From positions 163,719 through 227,718 of the forward strand of contig JAHDLB010000006.1 of assembly GCA_018432315.1 (NCBI GenBank): a stretch of DNA of 64,000 nt, in the 5' to 3' direction. The number at the start of each line of letters is the position of its first letter. The stretch's first letter is position 1. Below are positions 38,640 to 47,734 of this stretch, piece by piece. The position numbers and the translations under genes are program-made. The stretch is from Anaerolineae bacterium. Lineage in GTDB: Bacteria > Chloroflexota > Anaerolineae > Aggregatilineales > Aggregatilineaceae. Under the pieces are notes generated by a model. That model did not search any database, was not told the DNA's origin, and worked only from the letters and a program-made list of their open reading frames with translations.

Positions 38640-39239
38640 ATGCTGGCCCTGGTCCTCCTCACCGCGCTCATCCTGCTGGCCGCGTTTGCCCTCACCACCT
38701 GGCGCGCCTTGAACTACATCGGCCACCACCCGGAACTGCTCACCAACGAGGCGCCGCCCGCCTATGCCCGCTGCCAGCAAACCCTGCTGGACATCATCGC
38801 GCGCTACCAACAGCTCGAAGCCCAGCCCGCCCAGGGACTCCCTTTCACCTGGCAGGCACCGTCCGGCCTCATCTACGACGTGAGCGGTGACGGGATCACC
38901 GAACGGCGCGAGAGCGCGGCACGCAGCGCGCACTATGCGCTGCGCTGGCAGGCCATCGGCGGTGTCGGCCTGCGGATGCAGCCCGGTTTCAAGCTGGTCG
39001 ATCGCGATGGCGACGGCTCGCCGGATAGCCAGTTCACGGTGGATTACACGCTGTATCTGCTCGTCGTCCCGCTCAGCGGGCGCACCATGAACGTGCCAAT
39101 CCCTACCAACCGCAGCGAGGACGCGATCACGTTCGTCGCCCGCACGCTGGCCCTCGCCCACCACCAGAGCCGCCGGATCAGCGTGTTCGGGTTCGACAAA
39201 CCGCCCGCGCCCTACCGTCAAAAGCTCCCCAAAACCTGA
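38640..39239 (+). CDS. Single-pass membrane protein of unknown function
   Basis: 199 residues from ATG 38640, 9 bp after mvk. One N-terminal helix (about 3-22), then a soluble domain with YDVSGDGITERRESAARS and KLVDRDGDGSPDSQF. The DxDGDGxxD-like phrase resembles a calcium-binding loop, but it is a single copy. I do not recognise a family. It is the last gene before the rseP promoter. Confidence 0.65.
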   Translation: MLALVLLTALILLAAFALTTWRALNYIGHHPELLTNEAPPAYARCQQTLLDIIARYQQLEAQPAQGLPFTWQAPSGLIYDVSGDGITERRESAARSAHYALRWQAIGGVGLRMQPGFKLVDRDGDGSPDSQFTVDYTLYLLVVPLSGRTMNVPIPTNRSEDAITFVARTLALAHHQSRRISVFGFDKPPAPYRQKLPKT

Positions 39240-39266
39240 GCCAGGTTCAAAATCACGTTAGAATCC

Positions 39267-39295
39267 TTGCCCATCGCCTACCGCGCCGCTATAAT
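39267..39295 (+). promoter_or_regulatory. Promoter for rseP
   Basis: TTGCCC (39267-39272), exactly 17 bp, then perfect TATAAT (39290-39295). Expected start near 39302, leaving a leader of about 80 nt that holds a hairpin. Confidence 0.75.
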
Positions 39296-39320
39296 TCTGG
39301 ATGACAGAATTGACCTCAAG

Positions 39321-39345
39321 AGAGGCGTCCTGGCTCGACGCCTCT
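39321..39345 (+). promoter_or_regulatory. Leader hairpin ahead of rseP, possible attenuator
   Basis: Perfect 9-bp stem AGAGGCGTC / GACGCCTCT with a 7-nt loop, followed by TTACTTG. It lies between the promoter and the ribosome-binding site, so it could act as an attenuator, a stabiliser or a protein-binding site. Confidence 0.55.
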
Positions 39346-39380
39346 TTACTTGCGGGCAAATACACAAAGGCGTAACGCGC

Positions 39381-40784
39381 ATGACTGACTTCTTATTGGG
39401 AGTGGCGTCGTTTGGGCTGGTCCTGATCCCCCTGGTGGTAATCCACGAGTTCGGCCATTTCATCGCGGCTAAGCTTGTCGGGATCACGGTTCTCGAATTC
39501 GGCATCGGGTTTCCACCCCGCGCCAAGACCCTTTTCCAGCGTGGCGACACGATCTACACGCTCAACTGGCTGCCCATCGGCGGTTTCGTGCGGCCCTATG
39601 GCGAGGACTTCGTCAAGCCCAAGAGCGAACAGGAACTGTCGACGGATTACCAGGAAATCACCGAGCGCGGGATCAAGAATCCCAAGAGCGTGTTTCAGGC
39701 CGGGCCGTGGGAGCGGATGTTGTTTTTCGTCGGCGGCCCCGGCATCAATTTCGTCGCCGCCCTGGTGCTGTTCGTCGTCGTTGCGCTGATCGGCTGGCCG
39801 TTCATCCGCGCCGATGTGACCGTCTACGACGTCATGCCGGGCTCCCCTGCCGCTGAAGCCGGCCTGCAGCAGGGTGACATCATCGTCACGCTGAACGGCC
39901 AGCCCGTCGAGTCGGCGGACGAGTTCAACGAGCTAATCGACCGCGAAACGGGCGAGCCGGTGGACCTGCTCATCGAGCGGGATGGCGAGCAGTTCGACCT
40001 GTCGGTCACGGCGCGCGCCGTCGAATCGTCCGACACCGAGCGCGTGTACATCACCGGCATCATGGACGACATGCCCGCCGAGGGCAAGCTCGAGGTCGAT
40101 GACATCATCATCCAGGTCGATGACGTGGAAGTGACCAGCATCGAGCAGTTGCAGGAATACACGCAGGGTCACGAGGATCAGGAAATCGACGTGACCGTGA
40201 TTCGCGGCGACGAAACCCTGGTCATCCCGATCGCGCCGGTCGAAGATACGGATGGCGTCGTGCGCATGGGCATCCAGATCGTGCCTGTCAAACCCGCCAT
40301 CATCGGCCTGACTGCAGTCAACCGGGACGCCGAACGGTATACGAGGGCGCTCCCGCTGGGCGAGGCGCTCCAGACCGGTTGGGACGAATTCGCCAGCGTG
40401 CACACCCAGCTTTACGACTTCGTGCGCGACCTGATCCGGGGCGACATCGCGCCGTCCGCCGCGCGCCCGGTCAGCCCGGTGGGCATCGGCCAGCTTGGCG
40501 GCCCGGTGTTGGAGCAAAGCCTCGACGAAAACGCCATGTATCCGATCGTGTTCTTCGCGGCGCTGATCAGCGTCGCCCTGGCCGTGACCAACCTGCTGCC
40601 CATCCCCGGCCTGGATGGTGGGCGCATTCTGTTCGTCATCATCGAGTTGATCCGCGGCAAGCCGATGGAACCGGAGCGCGAAGGGCTGATCCACTTCATC
40701 GGCATCATGCTGCTGTTGGGCATCATCGCTATCACGCTCGTCAACGACATCGTCAACCCGATTGACATCAACAGTTTGAGATAG
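39381..40784 (+). CDS. rseP: RIP metalloprotease, site-2 protease family
   Basis: Zinc-dependent intramembrane protease. 467 residues from ATG 39381 (AAAGG upstream); an in-frame TTG at 39267 falls in the promoter and is rejected. Zinc motif HEFGH in helix 1 and the third ligand region NLLPIPGLDGGRI near the C-terminus. Two PDZ-like regions lie between (PGSPAAEAGLQQGDIIVTLNG, and EGKLEVDDIIIQVDD). It cleaves anti-sigma factors or signal peptides in other bacteria; the PrsW-like gene elsewhere in the window suggests parallel regulated proteolysis. Confidence 0.95.
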   Translation: MTDFLLGVASFGLVLIPLVVIHEFGHFIAAKLVGITVLEFGIGFPPRAKTLFQRGDTIYTLNWLPIGGFVRPYGEDFVKPKSEQELSTDYQEITERGIKNPKSVFQAGPWERMLFFVGGPGINFVAALVLFVVVALIGWPFIRADVTVYDVMPGSPAAEAGLQQGDIIVTLNGQPVESADEFNELIDRETGEPVDLLIERDGEQFDLSVTARAVESSDTERVYITGIMDDMPAEGKLEVDDIIIQVDDVEVTSIEQLQEYTQGHEDQEIDVTVIRGDETLVIPIAPVEDTDGVVRMGIQIVPVKPAIIGLTAVNRDAERYTRALPLGEALQTGWDEFASVHTQLYDFVRDLIRGDIAPSAARPVSPVGIGQLGGPVLEQSLDENAMYPIVFFAALISVALAVTNLLPIPGLDGGRILFVIIELIRGKPMEPEREGLIHFIGIMLLLGIIAITLVNDIVNPIDINSLR

Positions 40785-40808
40785 CGTATAGGAGGCTCTC
40801 AACTGAGT

Positions 40809-41903
40809 ATGCACAGCATCCAAAACGATACCGCCAAATTCGAAAAGGCGATTGAAAACCTGCGCGATGGAGATGCGCCGTTCGCCGCCGAGACGATCTA
40901 CAGCCTCTCGGACCTGGCGGGCGAGCGTCTGGACGCTTTTCGTGCCGTCTGGGCCGATCTCCCATTGGAGCGCCGCCGGAGCCTGCTCGTCCGGCTGGTC
41001 GAAACCGCCGAGACGAACTTCGAGCTTGATTTCAGCGCCATCATGTTCCCGGCGCTCGACGACGGCGACGAGCACATTCGCAAGACGGCCATCGACGGCA
41101 TCTTCGAGGACAGCCCCTCCCACGTGATCGAGCGGCTGATGGAGATGGCCCAGGACGATCCGTTCTCCGAGATTCGCGCGTCCGCCGCCGCCGCGCTCGG
41201 CCAGTTCGTGCTCAAGGGCGAGCTGGGCAAGCTCCCGGCGCGGCTGAACACGCGGCTGCAGGATACGATGCTCGCGCTGCACTACAATCTCGACGAAGAC
41301 CTGGACGTGCGCCGCCGGGCGCTCGAAGCCGTCTCGAACTGCGGGCGCGAAGGCGTCCACGAGTTGATCCGCGCGGCCTACTACGCCGACGATCTCCCCA
41401 TGCGCGTGAGCGCCGTCTTCGCGATGGGCCGCTCGTGTGACGAGGTCTGGGCGCCCCAGATCCTCGAGGAACTGTCGAGCGATTATCCCGCCATGCGCTA
41501 CGAAGCCGCCCGTGCCGCCGGCGAGCTGGAGCTGCGCCCTGCCCTCGCGCGGCTGGCCGAAATGGTGTACGAGGACGACCGCGAGATCCAGGAGATGGCC
41601 GTGTGGGCGCTGGGCGAGATCGGCGGCAAAGCCGCGCGCAACGTGCTGAACCAGCTCGCCGCCCTGGCCGACGAAACCGGCGACGTCGACCTGGCCGACG
41701 CCGTCTCCGAAGCGCAGTCGGCGGCCACGCTGTCCGGCGAGGACCTGTTGCCGCTGTTCGATTTCAGCGACTTCGAAGGCGACACGGACGCCATCGACGA
41801 TCTGTACGGCGACGACGGTTACGACGATGACGAGCTGGAGGACTTCGACGAAGACCTCTACGACGACGATCTCTTCGCCGACATGGACACGGACGAATAC
41901 TAG
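40809..41903 (+). CDS. HEAT-repeat protein with very acidic C-terminal tail
   Basis: 364 residues from ATG 40809, AGGAGG 13 nt upstream and 24 bp after rseP. Residues about 40-310 form six or more HEAT/PBS-lyase-type helical repeats (for example DEHIRKTAIDGIFED, SEIRASAAAALGQF, PAMRYEAARAAGELE, REIQEMAVWALGEIGG). The final 55 residues are mostly Asp/Glu/Tyr. It is a protein-protein interaction scaffold, cytoplasmic. No enzymatic motif. Confidence 0.82.
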   Translation: MHSIQNDTAKFEKAIENLRDGDAPFAAETIYSLSDLAGERLDAFRAVWADLPLERRRSLLVRLVETAETNFELDFSAIMFPALDDGDEHIRKTAIDGIFEDSPSHVIERLMEMAQDDPFSEIRASAAAALGQFVLKGELGKLPARLNTRLQDTMLALHYNLDEDLDVRRRALEAVSNCGREGVHELIRAAYYADDLPMRVSAVFAMGRSCDEVWAPQILEELSSDYPAMRYEAARAAGELELRPALARLAEMVYEDDREIQEMAVWALGEIGGKAARNVLNQLAALADETGDVDLADAVSEAQSAATLSGEDLLPLFDFSDFEGDTDAIDDLYGDDGYDDDELEDFDEDLYDDDLFADMDTDEY

Positions 41904-42024
41904 AGCCCCGTTTCACCGACACGCACACAACCGCACGCGGTCGCCATGCTGCGAAAACTCTGGTGTGGCGACCGCACGCTTGACCACCGGGAACGAACCA
42001 CATCTCGGACAAGGAGCATTCACG

Positions 42025-42624
42025 ATGACCGACTCTCTTCAACCCAACGACCCCAACCGCCACCCCTCTCCACGCGACGAGGACGGGCGCGACCACACCG
42101 GTTCGGAGCAGATGTCGGAGGATCAGTTCCGCCGCCAGATGGTCCGGGCCGCGAACCTGCTCTCTAAAGGCAACGGGCACGACGCCGTGCCGCTGCTCGA
42201 GCAGTGTTACGAGCTGCATCCTGAAGACGTAAACGTTCTGACCAACCTGGGCGGCGCCTACATTCTCGCCGAGCGCCACCGGCACGCCGTGCCGCTGCTC
42301 GAGAGAGCCACCGAGCTGGCCCCGAACAACCCCGCCGTCTGGTCCAACCTGGCTGCCGCGCACCTGGGCAAGCTCGTTACGGCCACCCGTGCCAGGCAAG
42401 ATCGCGCCCTGGCCGCGTACAACCGCGTGATCGATCTGGAGCCGGACTATCCCAACGTCCATTACAACATGGGCTTGATCTACGTGGACCGGCGCGATTG
42501 GGACGCCGCCTATCACGCGTTTTCGCGCGCCATCGAATCCGACCCCGCCGACCGCGACGCGCACGCCATGCGCAACCGCGTGGAGGAAATCCGCAACCGC
42601 CCGCCCGACGCAGCCAACAATTGA
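42025..42624 (+). CDS. Tetratricopeptide repeat protein
   Basis: 199 residues from ATG 42025, AAGGAG 8 nt upstream. After a disordered, charged N-terminus (about 1-35) come four TPR units (GHDAVPLLEQCYELHPEDVN, RHAVPLLERATELAPNN, ALAAYNRVIDLEPDYPN, AYHAFSRAIESDPADRD). Cytoplasmic scaffold; partners unknown. 121 bp separate it from the HEAT gene. Confidence 0.85.
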   Translation: MTDSLQPNDPNRHPSPRDEDGRDHTGSEQMSEDQFRRQMVRAANLLSKGNGHDAVPLLEQCYELHPEDVNVLTNLGGAYILAERHRHAVPLLERATELAPNNPAVWSNLAAAHLGKLVTATRARQDRALAAYNRVIDLEPDYPNVHYNMGLIYVDRRDWDAAYHAFSRAIESDPADRDAHAMRNRVEEIRNRPPDAANN

Positions 42625-42680
42625 CCTACGGGCGCCGTACGAATGGCACACCGGCGCTCACCAAATCCGGCAAGCCCTGT

Positions 42681-42686
42681 TATAAT
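42681..42686 (+). promoter_or_regulatory. -10 element for the acyP gene
   Basis: Perfect TATAAT 42 bp before the acyP ATG; the -35 is weak. Confidence 0.4.
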
Positions 42687-42727
42687 GGCGCCATCGATGT
42701 GTGGCGAGTGTGGAAGCGCAGGTTTGC

Positions 42728-43012
42728 ATGTCTGACACCCCGCTCCGGCTCCATGCCGTGGTGCATGGATACGTTCAGGGCGTGAATTTCCGAGCCTCGA
42801 CCCAGCGCGAAGCCGCCAGCCTGAACCTGACGGGCTGGGTGCGGAACCGGTGGGATGGCACGGTGGAGACGGTCGCCGAGGGGCCGCGTTCGGCCATCGA
42901 GCATTTCGAGCGCTACCTGCATCGCGGGCCGATGGCTGCCGACGTTGACCGCGTGGATGTCACGTACAGCGAAGCCACCGGCGAGTTTAGCGGCTTTCAC
43001 ATCCGGTACTGA
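42728..43012 (+). CDS. acyP: Acylphosphatase
   Basis: 94 residues from ATG 42728, the usual size; an upstream in-frame start at 42701 would add residues not found in the family. Hydrolyses carboxyl-phosphate bonds such as acetyl phosphate. The signature VHGYVQGVNFRASTQREA contains the catalytic Arg (with Phe where the more common sequence has GVxFR), and the second motif GWVRNRWDGTVE has the catalytic Asn. Confidence 0.95.
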   Translation: MSDTPLRLHAVVHGYVQGVNFRASTQREAASLNLTGWVRNRWDGTVETVAEGPRSAIEHFERYLHRGPMAADVDRVDVTYSEATGEFSGFHIRY

Positions 43013-43021
43013 CGAGGGTCT

Positions 43022-44329
43022 ATGCGGTCAAATCCCCAACGCCTGGCCTGGATCACCATGTTGGGCGCGCTCGCGCTGTTCTGTCTGCTCTGCATCAGCA
43101 CGGTCATCTTCGCGCGGTGGCTGGTCTTCGAGTCGCCGACGCAGCTCAGCGTCACGCTGCAGGTTGCGCGCGGCACGGTGGGCCTCTCCAAGCCGGACAC
43201 GTCGGGCGAGCAGGCGGTCAGGACCAACGACTCGGTGGGCAGGCAGAACACGCTCAGCACCGACAACGACTCCCAGGGCTACCTGGCGTTTGCCGATCCC
43301 TATTCCGGCCAGGTGCTCGCGACCGTCACGCTTCATCACGACAGCGTGATGACGCTGCACACGGCATCGCGCCCGCGATTCAGCCTCAGCGACAATCCCT
43401 ACGCCATCCGGATCACCGGCATCGCCGGGCGGGTGGACGTGTGGGTCAGCAGCGACCTGGACCGCGAAATGCGCGTCGATCTGGAAGGATCGCTCGGCAC
43501 GGTCCGCATCAGCGAGCCGGGGACGATCTTCATCCAGAGCGCCGCGGAGTTCCAGACCGTCACGGCGCGCGACGGAACGGCGATCCTGGTTAGCCACACC
43601 GGCCAGACACAGCATATCGCCCCCTCCACCGAAATCATCCAGCGGCGTGGTTCGGATCACATCGAGGTTGCGGAGGGACCGATCGAGCTGCTCCCGAACA
43701 GTGATTTCCGTCAGGCCGACGACTGGCCGATCGGCTGGAGCTGCGCCTTCCGGCCCTCGCCGGACAACCTCAACGGCCCTGCCGGCCAATGGCTCGCCAC
43801 CACGGTCGACGGGCGCACCGTCATGCACATCCAGCGCATGCAGCCGGAGCCGGGCCCTGGGCGAACGGGCTGCGTGCAGTTCCTCGCCGGGCCGCAAGGC
43901 CAGGACGTGACCGAGTACGAAACCCTCAGCCTCCGTGCGACGATGCGCATCCAGCACCAGAGCCTGAGCGCCTGCGGCGACCAGGGATCGGAATGCCCCG
44001 TGATGCTGCACATGGTCTACCTCGATCCGGCAGGCAACGAACTGCACTGGTATCATGGATTTTACACGGAATACACGCCCAATGTGGGCCGCACGCGCTG
44101 CGACTCCTGCCTGGAGCCGCACGAGCAGATCAACGAAAACGCGTGGTACACCTACGAGCTCGAAGACCTGTTCGCCGACCTGCCCACCGATCGGCGCCCC
44201 GGCGCGATCATCGAGATCGAGTTCTACGGCGAGGGACACCAGTACGACGTGCTGATCGATGAGCTGTCGCTGCTCGCTACCCTGCCCGACGGTGAGCCGA
44301 GCGTGGCGAGCCAGTCCGCCGCCCCATAA
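43022..44329 (+). CDS. Membrane-anchored protein with FecR-like and jelly-roll domains
   Basis: 435 residues from ATG 43022, 9 bp after acyP. One N-terminal helix (about 12-34), then an exterior domain whose strands (GTVRISEPGTIFIQSAAEF, TVTARDGTAILV) resemble FecR domains. The C-terminal half begins LLPNSDFRQADDWPIGW, a phrase typical of galactose-binding-like beta-sandwiches. Cysteine pairs near the end (TRCDSCLEP) suggest a disulfide. Ligand unknown; possibly surface carbohydrate. Confidence 0.6.
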   Translation: MRSNPQRLAWITMLGALALFCLLCISTVIFARWLVFESPTQLSVTLQVARGTVGLSKPDTSGEQAVRTNDSVGRQNTLSTDNDSQGYLAFADPYSGQVLATVTLHHDSVMTLHTASRPRFSLSDNPYAIRITGIAGRVDVWVSSDLDREMRVDLEGSLGTVRISEPGTIFIQSAAEFQTVTARDGTAILVSHTGQTQHIAPSTEIIQRRGSDHIEVAEGPIELLPNSDFRQADDWPIGWSCAFRPSPDNLNGPAGQWLATTVDGRTVMHIQRMQPEPGPGRTGCVQFLAGPQGQDVTEYETLSLRATMRIQHQSLSACGDQGSECPVMLHMVYLDPAGNELHWYHGFYTEYTPNVGRTRCDSCLEPHEQINENAWYTYELEDLFADLPTDRRPGAIIEIEFYGEGHQYDVLIDELSLLATLPDGEPSVASQSAAP

Positions 44330-44358
44330 TTGCCCGCCGATCCCCGCCATGCTATACT
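44330..44358 (+). promoter_or_regulatory. Promoter for the zinc-ribbon membrane protein gene
   Basis: TTGCCC (44330-44335), exactly 17 bp, then TATACT (44353-44358). The same -35 and spacing occur ahead of rseP and the NfeD gene. Confidence 0.7.
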
Positions 44359-44428
44359 CTCGACGTCCGGGGTTGAGCAGGTGGCTCTCGCCCGGATGTG
44401 GACCGCGTGTAGCCACAGGAGCCAGAGC

Positions 44429-44995
44429 ATGACGCTCGATCGCGATACCATCAACAACATCCTGCTGTTCACCATCACGGCGATTGGCGCCGTCAGCGCG
44501 GCCATGTGGCTGGGCCTGATCCTGTGGACGTGGCGCGACATGCGGCAGCGCTCGCGCGATGCCCTGGCCCAGATCGCCGCCGCGCTCATGGTCGCTGTGC
44601 TCGGCATCTTCGGGATCATCATCTACGTCATGCTGCGCCCCCAGGAAACGCTCAGCGAAGCCTACGAGCGCTCGCTGGAAGAAGAAGCCCTACTCCAGAA
44701 CATCGAAGACAAACCCGTCTGTCCCGGGTGCGGTCGCCCGATCAAAGATGACTGGCAAGTGTGCCCGTACTGTCACACCAAGCTGCGCAAGCCGTGCACC
44801 AACTGCGGCCAGATGCTCGAATTACCCTGGAACCTCTGTCCCTATTGCGCCGCGAGCCAGGTTCAGCCGGGCCAGGCCGGGCAGCGCCCCCGCCGGAGCG
44901 TTGCCGCCCAGCTCGGCGAGCAGCCCGCGCCGCCGCCCGCCTTCGAGCCCACCGAACAGGAAGCCGTGGAGTTCATCGACGACGACACGTACTGA
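44429..44995 (+). CDS. Membrane protein with double zinc ribbon
   Basis: 188 residues from ATG 44429, AGGAG 8 nt upstream. Two N-terminal helices (about 10-32 and 45-68), then a cytoplasmic double zinc ribbon: CPGCGRPIKDDWQVCPYC and CTNCGQMLELPWNLCPYC. A Pro/Ala-rich region and acidic tail follow. Found as a small adaptor in many bacteria; function unknown. The secreted WD40 gene follows after 28 bp. Confidence 0.82.
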   Translation: MTLDRDTINNILLFTITAIGAVSAAMWLGLILWTWRDMRQRSRDALAQIAAALMVAVLGIFGIIIYVMLRPQETLSEAYERSLEEEALLQNIEDKPVCPGCGRPIKDDWQVCPYCHTKLRKPCTNCGQMLELPWNLCPYCAASQVQPGQAGQRPRRSVAAQLGEQPAPPPAFEPTEQEAVEFIDDDTY

Positions 44996-45023
44996 CCCCG
45001 ACAAAACATAAAGGAGCGGCACC

Positions 45024-46799
45024 GTGTTCAAAGCTTCTCGTGTACTGGTACTGACGCTCATCGCCCTGCTGCTTCTCCCGCCCGCCGCCTTAGCCCAGAC
45101 TCCCCCCGACGCGCTCGCCGCGGCCCTGGCCGACCTGGGCCAGCGCGCCGGACGCGCCATCACGCTGGATGACCTGTCCGACTGGCAGTGGTCCCGCGCA
45201 ACCTATCCCGACACGGGCCTCGGCTGCCCGCAACCCGGCCAGGACGTCGCCCAGGTGCAAACCGAGGGCTACCGGATTCTGCTGACGTACAGCGGCGCGG
45301 TCTTCGATTATCGCGCGCCGGTCGCAGGGGGTGCGGTGTTCCTGTGCTCCGGGCCGGCGCAAATCCCGCCGCCGCCCGCGCAGGCTGCGAACACGCCCAC
45401 CCCCACCACCGCCCCCGCCGCCCCGACCACCCCGCCGCCCGCTGACAGCGCCGGGCGCGCCGTGTGCCCTGGCGCGATGGAGACGCGGCTGGCGGTCGGC
45501 GCCCAGGCGCAGGTGAACCGCGGCGGGCTGCCGAACAACGTCCGGGCGAACGCGAGCCTTTCCGCCGAACGAATCGGCCAACTCAGCCCCGGCGCCAGCT
45601 TCGTGATCGTGGGCGGCCCCGGCTGTGGGGATGGCCTCGTCTGGTGGCAGATCGAGACGGGCGACGTCACCGGCTGGACCGCCGAGGGCCAGAACGGCGT
45701 TTATTGGCTGGACCCGATCGCGACGCCGGTCCCCACGCCCGCGCCGCAGGTAATCGCCGCCACCGCCACATCACCCGCTGCTGCCCCCGGCACGCCCGCA
45801 CCGGCCCAGGTCTTCGCCCTGCCGAGCGGGGAGCAGGCCATCACCCCCGGCAACACCGGGACGCTCGCGCGCCTGGTCGAGCTGCCTATCGGTGACGCGA
45901 TCACCGGCCTCGCCTGGTCGCCGGAAGGGGACGTACTCGCCGCCAGCGCCACGCTCGGCACGTGGCTGTTCGACGCGGTCGGGTTCGCGCTGACCCCGCG
46001 CCTGCTTGCCGTGCCCAACGGTCCGACTCACGCCGCTGCGTTCAGCCCGGATGGGGCGCTGCTCGCCACCGCCCACAACGACGGCACCGTCCGGCTCTGG
46101 GATGTAGATACGGGCGGCCAGCGCGCGATCCTGAGCGATCACGCCGCGCCGGTTCGGGCGCTGGCCTTCAGTCCGGACGGCGCTCTACTCGCTTCGGGCG
46201 GCGGCGACGGTGACGGCGCGGAGGACTACGCCATCCGCCTGTGGGACACCGCCACGCGGGCGCTGCGCGTGACGCTCGACGGTCACACGGCCCCGGTGCG
46301 CGCGCTCGCCTTCTCGCCGGACGGAACGCTGATCGCGTCGGCGGGCATGGACGGCAGCATCCGCCTGTGGGACGTCGTCAGCGCCACCCCCGGCACCGTC
46401 CTCACGACCGACGCGGACGCGGTGCTGGCTGTGGCCTTCAGCCCGGATGGGTCGCGGCTGGCGTTCGGCGGCGAGGATGGCCTCGCCGGGCTGCGCAGCC
46501 TGGACACGGGCGAGCAGATCGACCTGGGTGACGGGGCGAGCACCGTGCGCGCCGTCGTGTTCTCGGCGGACGGCAGTCTGCTCGTAACGGCGGGCGAGCC
46601 AGCCGGCGAGGAGGGCGCTGGCATCGTGTGGTTCTGGGATGGCATGAGCGGCGAGCCGGCAGAATCGCCCGGCGATTACGGCGCCGAGCCGGGCGCGGCG
46701 GTCACCGCCATGACCTTTGGCCCAGGCGACGCGACGCTGGCTTTCGTCACCGTCGAAGACGGGCGCAGCACCATCCGGATCTGGGGACCCGCCCCGTAG
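45024..46799 (+). CDS. Secreted SH3b and WD40 beta-propeller protein
   Basis: 591 residues from GTG 45024, AAGGAG 8 nt upstream. Signal peptide (cleavage near ALAQT), a short cysteine-containing N-domain, a Pro/Thr linker (about 115-150), a bacterial SH3 domain (about 160-235; RANASLSAERIGQLSPGASF) and a second linker. A WD40 propeller of six or seven blades covers about 285-590, with repeated AFSPDG and IRLWD motifs. Extracellular WD40 proteins are typical of Chloroflexota and cyanobacteria. Likely an envelope-associated binding scaffold. Confidence 0.85.
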   Translation: MFKASRVLVLTLIALLLLPPAALAQTPPDALAAALADLGQRAGRAITLDDLSDWQWSRATYPDTGLGCPQPGQDVAQVQTEGYRILLTYSGAVFDYRAPVAGGAVFLCSGPAQIPPPPAQAANTPTPTTAPAAPTTPPPADSAGRAVCPGAMETRLAVGAQAQVNRGGLPNNVRANASLSAERIGQLSPGASFVIVGGPGCGDGLVWWQIETGDVTGWTAEGQNGVYWLDPIATPVPTPAPQVIAATATSPAAAPGTPAPAQVFALPSGEQAITPGNTGTLARLVELPIGDAITGLAWSPEGDVLAASATLGTWLFDAVGFALTPRLLAVPNGPTHAAAFSPDGALLATAHNDGTVRLWDVDTGGQRAILSDHAAPVRALAFSPDGALLASGGGDGDGAEDYAIRLWDTATRALRVTLDGHTAPVRALAFSPDGTLIASAGMDGSIRLWDVVSATPGTVLTTDADAVLAVAFSPDGSRLAFGGEDGLAGLRSLDTGEQIDLGDGASTVRAVVFSADGSLLVTAGEPAGEEGAGIVWFWDGMSGEPAESPGDYGAEPGAAVTAMTFGPGDATLAFVTVEDGRSTIRIWGPAP

Positions 46800-46820
46800 C
46801 CGGAGCGGCGAGCCGGCAGG

Positions 46821-47729
46821 TTACATCAGGATCGACAGAATCACGCTGAGCGTCACGACACTGGCGACGGTGCTCACCAGGATCACACCCGTCACGAAAT
46901 CGACGTCGCCACCGAACTCCGTCGCCAGCACGCCCGAGATCACAGCGGTGGGCATCGCCGCCTGGATGATCGCGACCTGCCGGGTCAGCCCCGAAAGCCC
47001 CAACGGCAGCACCAGCGCGACCGCGATCAACGGCGAGATGACGAGCCGCATCCCCGACGCCATCACGATCGGCTTGATCTGCCCTTTGATCGACGCCCGC
47101 GATAACTGAATCCCCAGGATGGCGAGCATGGCCGGGATGGCCGCGTTCCCCAGGGTGGATACGGCCCGCGCCACCGGCACGGGCATCTCGACATCCGCGA
47201 GGTTGAGCGCCAGCCCGATCGCGGCGGCATACGGCAGCGGCGCCCAGGCCACGTTGAGCAGCGCGCGCCGCGTCGACACGCTCCCGCGCGACGCCAGGAA
47301 GATCCCCGCCGTGTTGGACACGAGCACGGTCACTACGAAGAAGATGATCGCCCGGTCCGCGCCTGCCTCACCAAAGGCGAAATGATTCAGCGGAATGCCA
47401 TAATTGCCGGCGTTGATCAACACCGCCGTCAGCACGAACGAGCTTTCGAGCTTGCGATCGAAGCGCGACAGCCGCGCCACCCACCACGCCGCCACGCCGA
47501 TCACACAGGAGACGATCGCCGCCGCCGCCACCAACTGCCCCGCTTCGCCCGCGGTCAGCTCGGAATTCGCCAGGCCGTCCAACACCAGGAACGGCGTAAA
47601 CAGGTAGATGACCAGCCGCGACAGCCCGGACGGGTCCGGCGCAAACACCCGGTCGACCACCACAGCAGCGATCACGATCAGGACGATCGGGCCGATGATG
47701 TTGGTTGAAATTTCCCCGAAGACCGACAT
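46821..47729 (-). CDS. AEC-family (auxin efflux carrier-like) transporter
   Basis: 302 residues with ten hydrophobic helices in the 5+5 arrangement of the family. Typical phrases: LVIYLFTPFLVLDGLA, the crossover helix LINAGNYGIPLNHFAFGE, and IQAAMPTAVISGVLATEFGGD near the end. Members export organic acids such as malate or malonate. It lies 5 bp downstream of pyk on the same strand, which fits export of a pyruvate-related acid; that link is inference. Confidence 0.88.
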   Translation of the reverse strand: MSVFGEISTNIIGPIVLIVIAAVVVDRVFAPDPSGLSRLVIYLFTPFLVLDGLANSELTAGEAGQLVAAAAIVSCVIGVAAWWVARLSRFDRKLESSFVLTAVLINAGNYGIPLNHFAFGEAGADRAIIFFVVTVLVSNTAGIFLASRGSVSTRRALLNVAWAPLPYAAAIGLALNLADVEMPVPVARAVSTLGNAAIPAMLAILGIQLSRASIKGQIKPIVMASGMRLVISPLIAVALVLPLGLSGLTRQVAIIQAAMPTAVISGVLATEFGGDVDFVTGVILVSTVASVVTLSVILSILM

Positions 47730-47734
47730 GTGCC

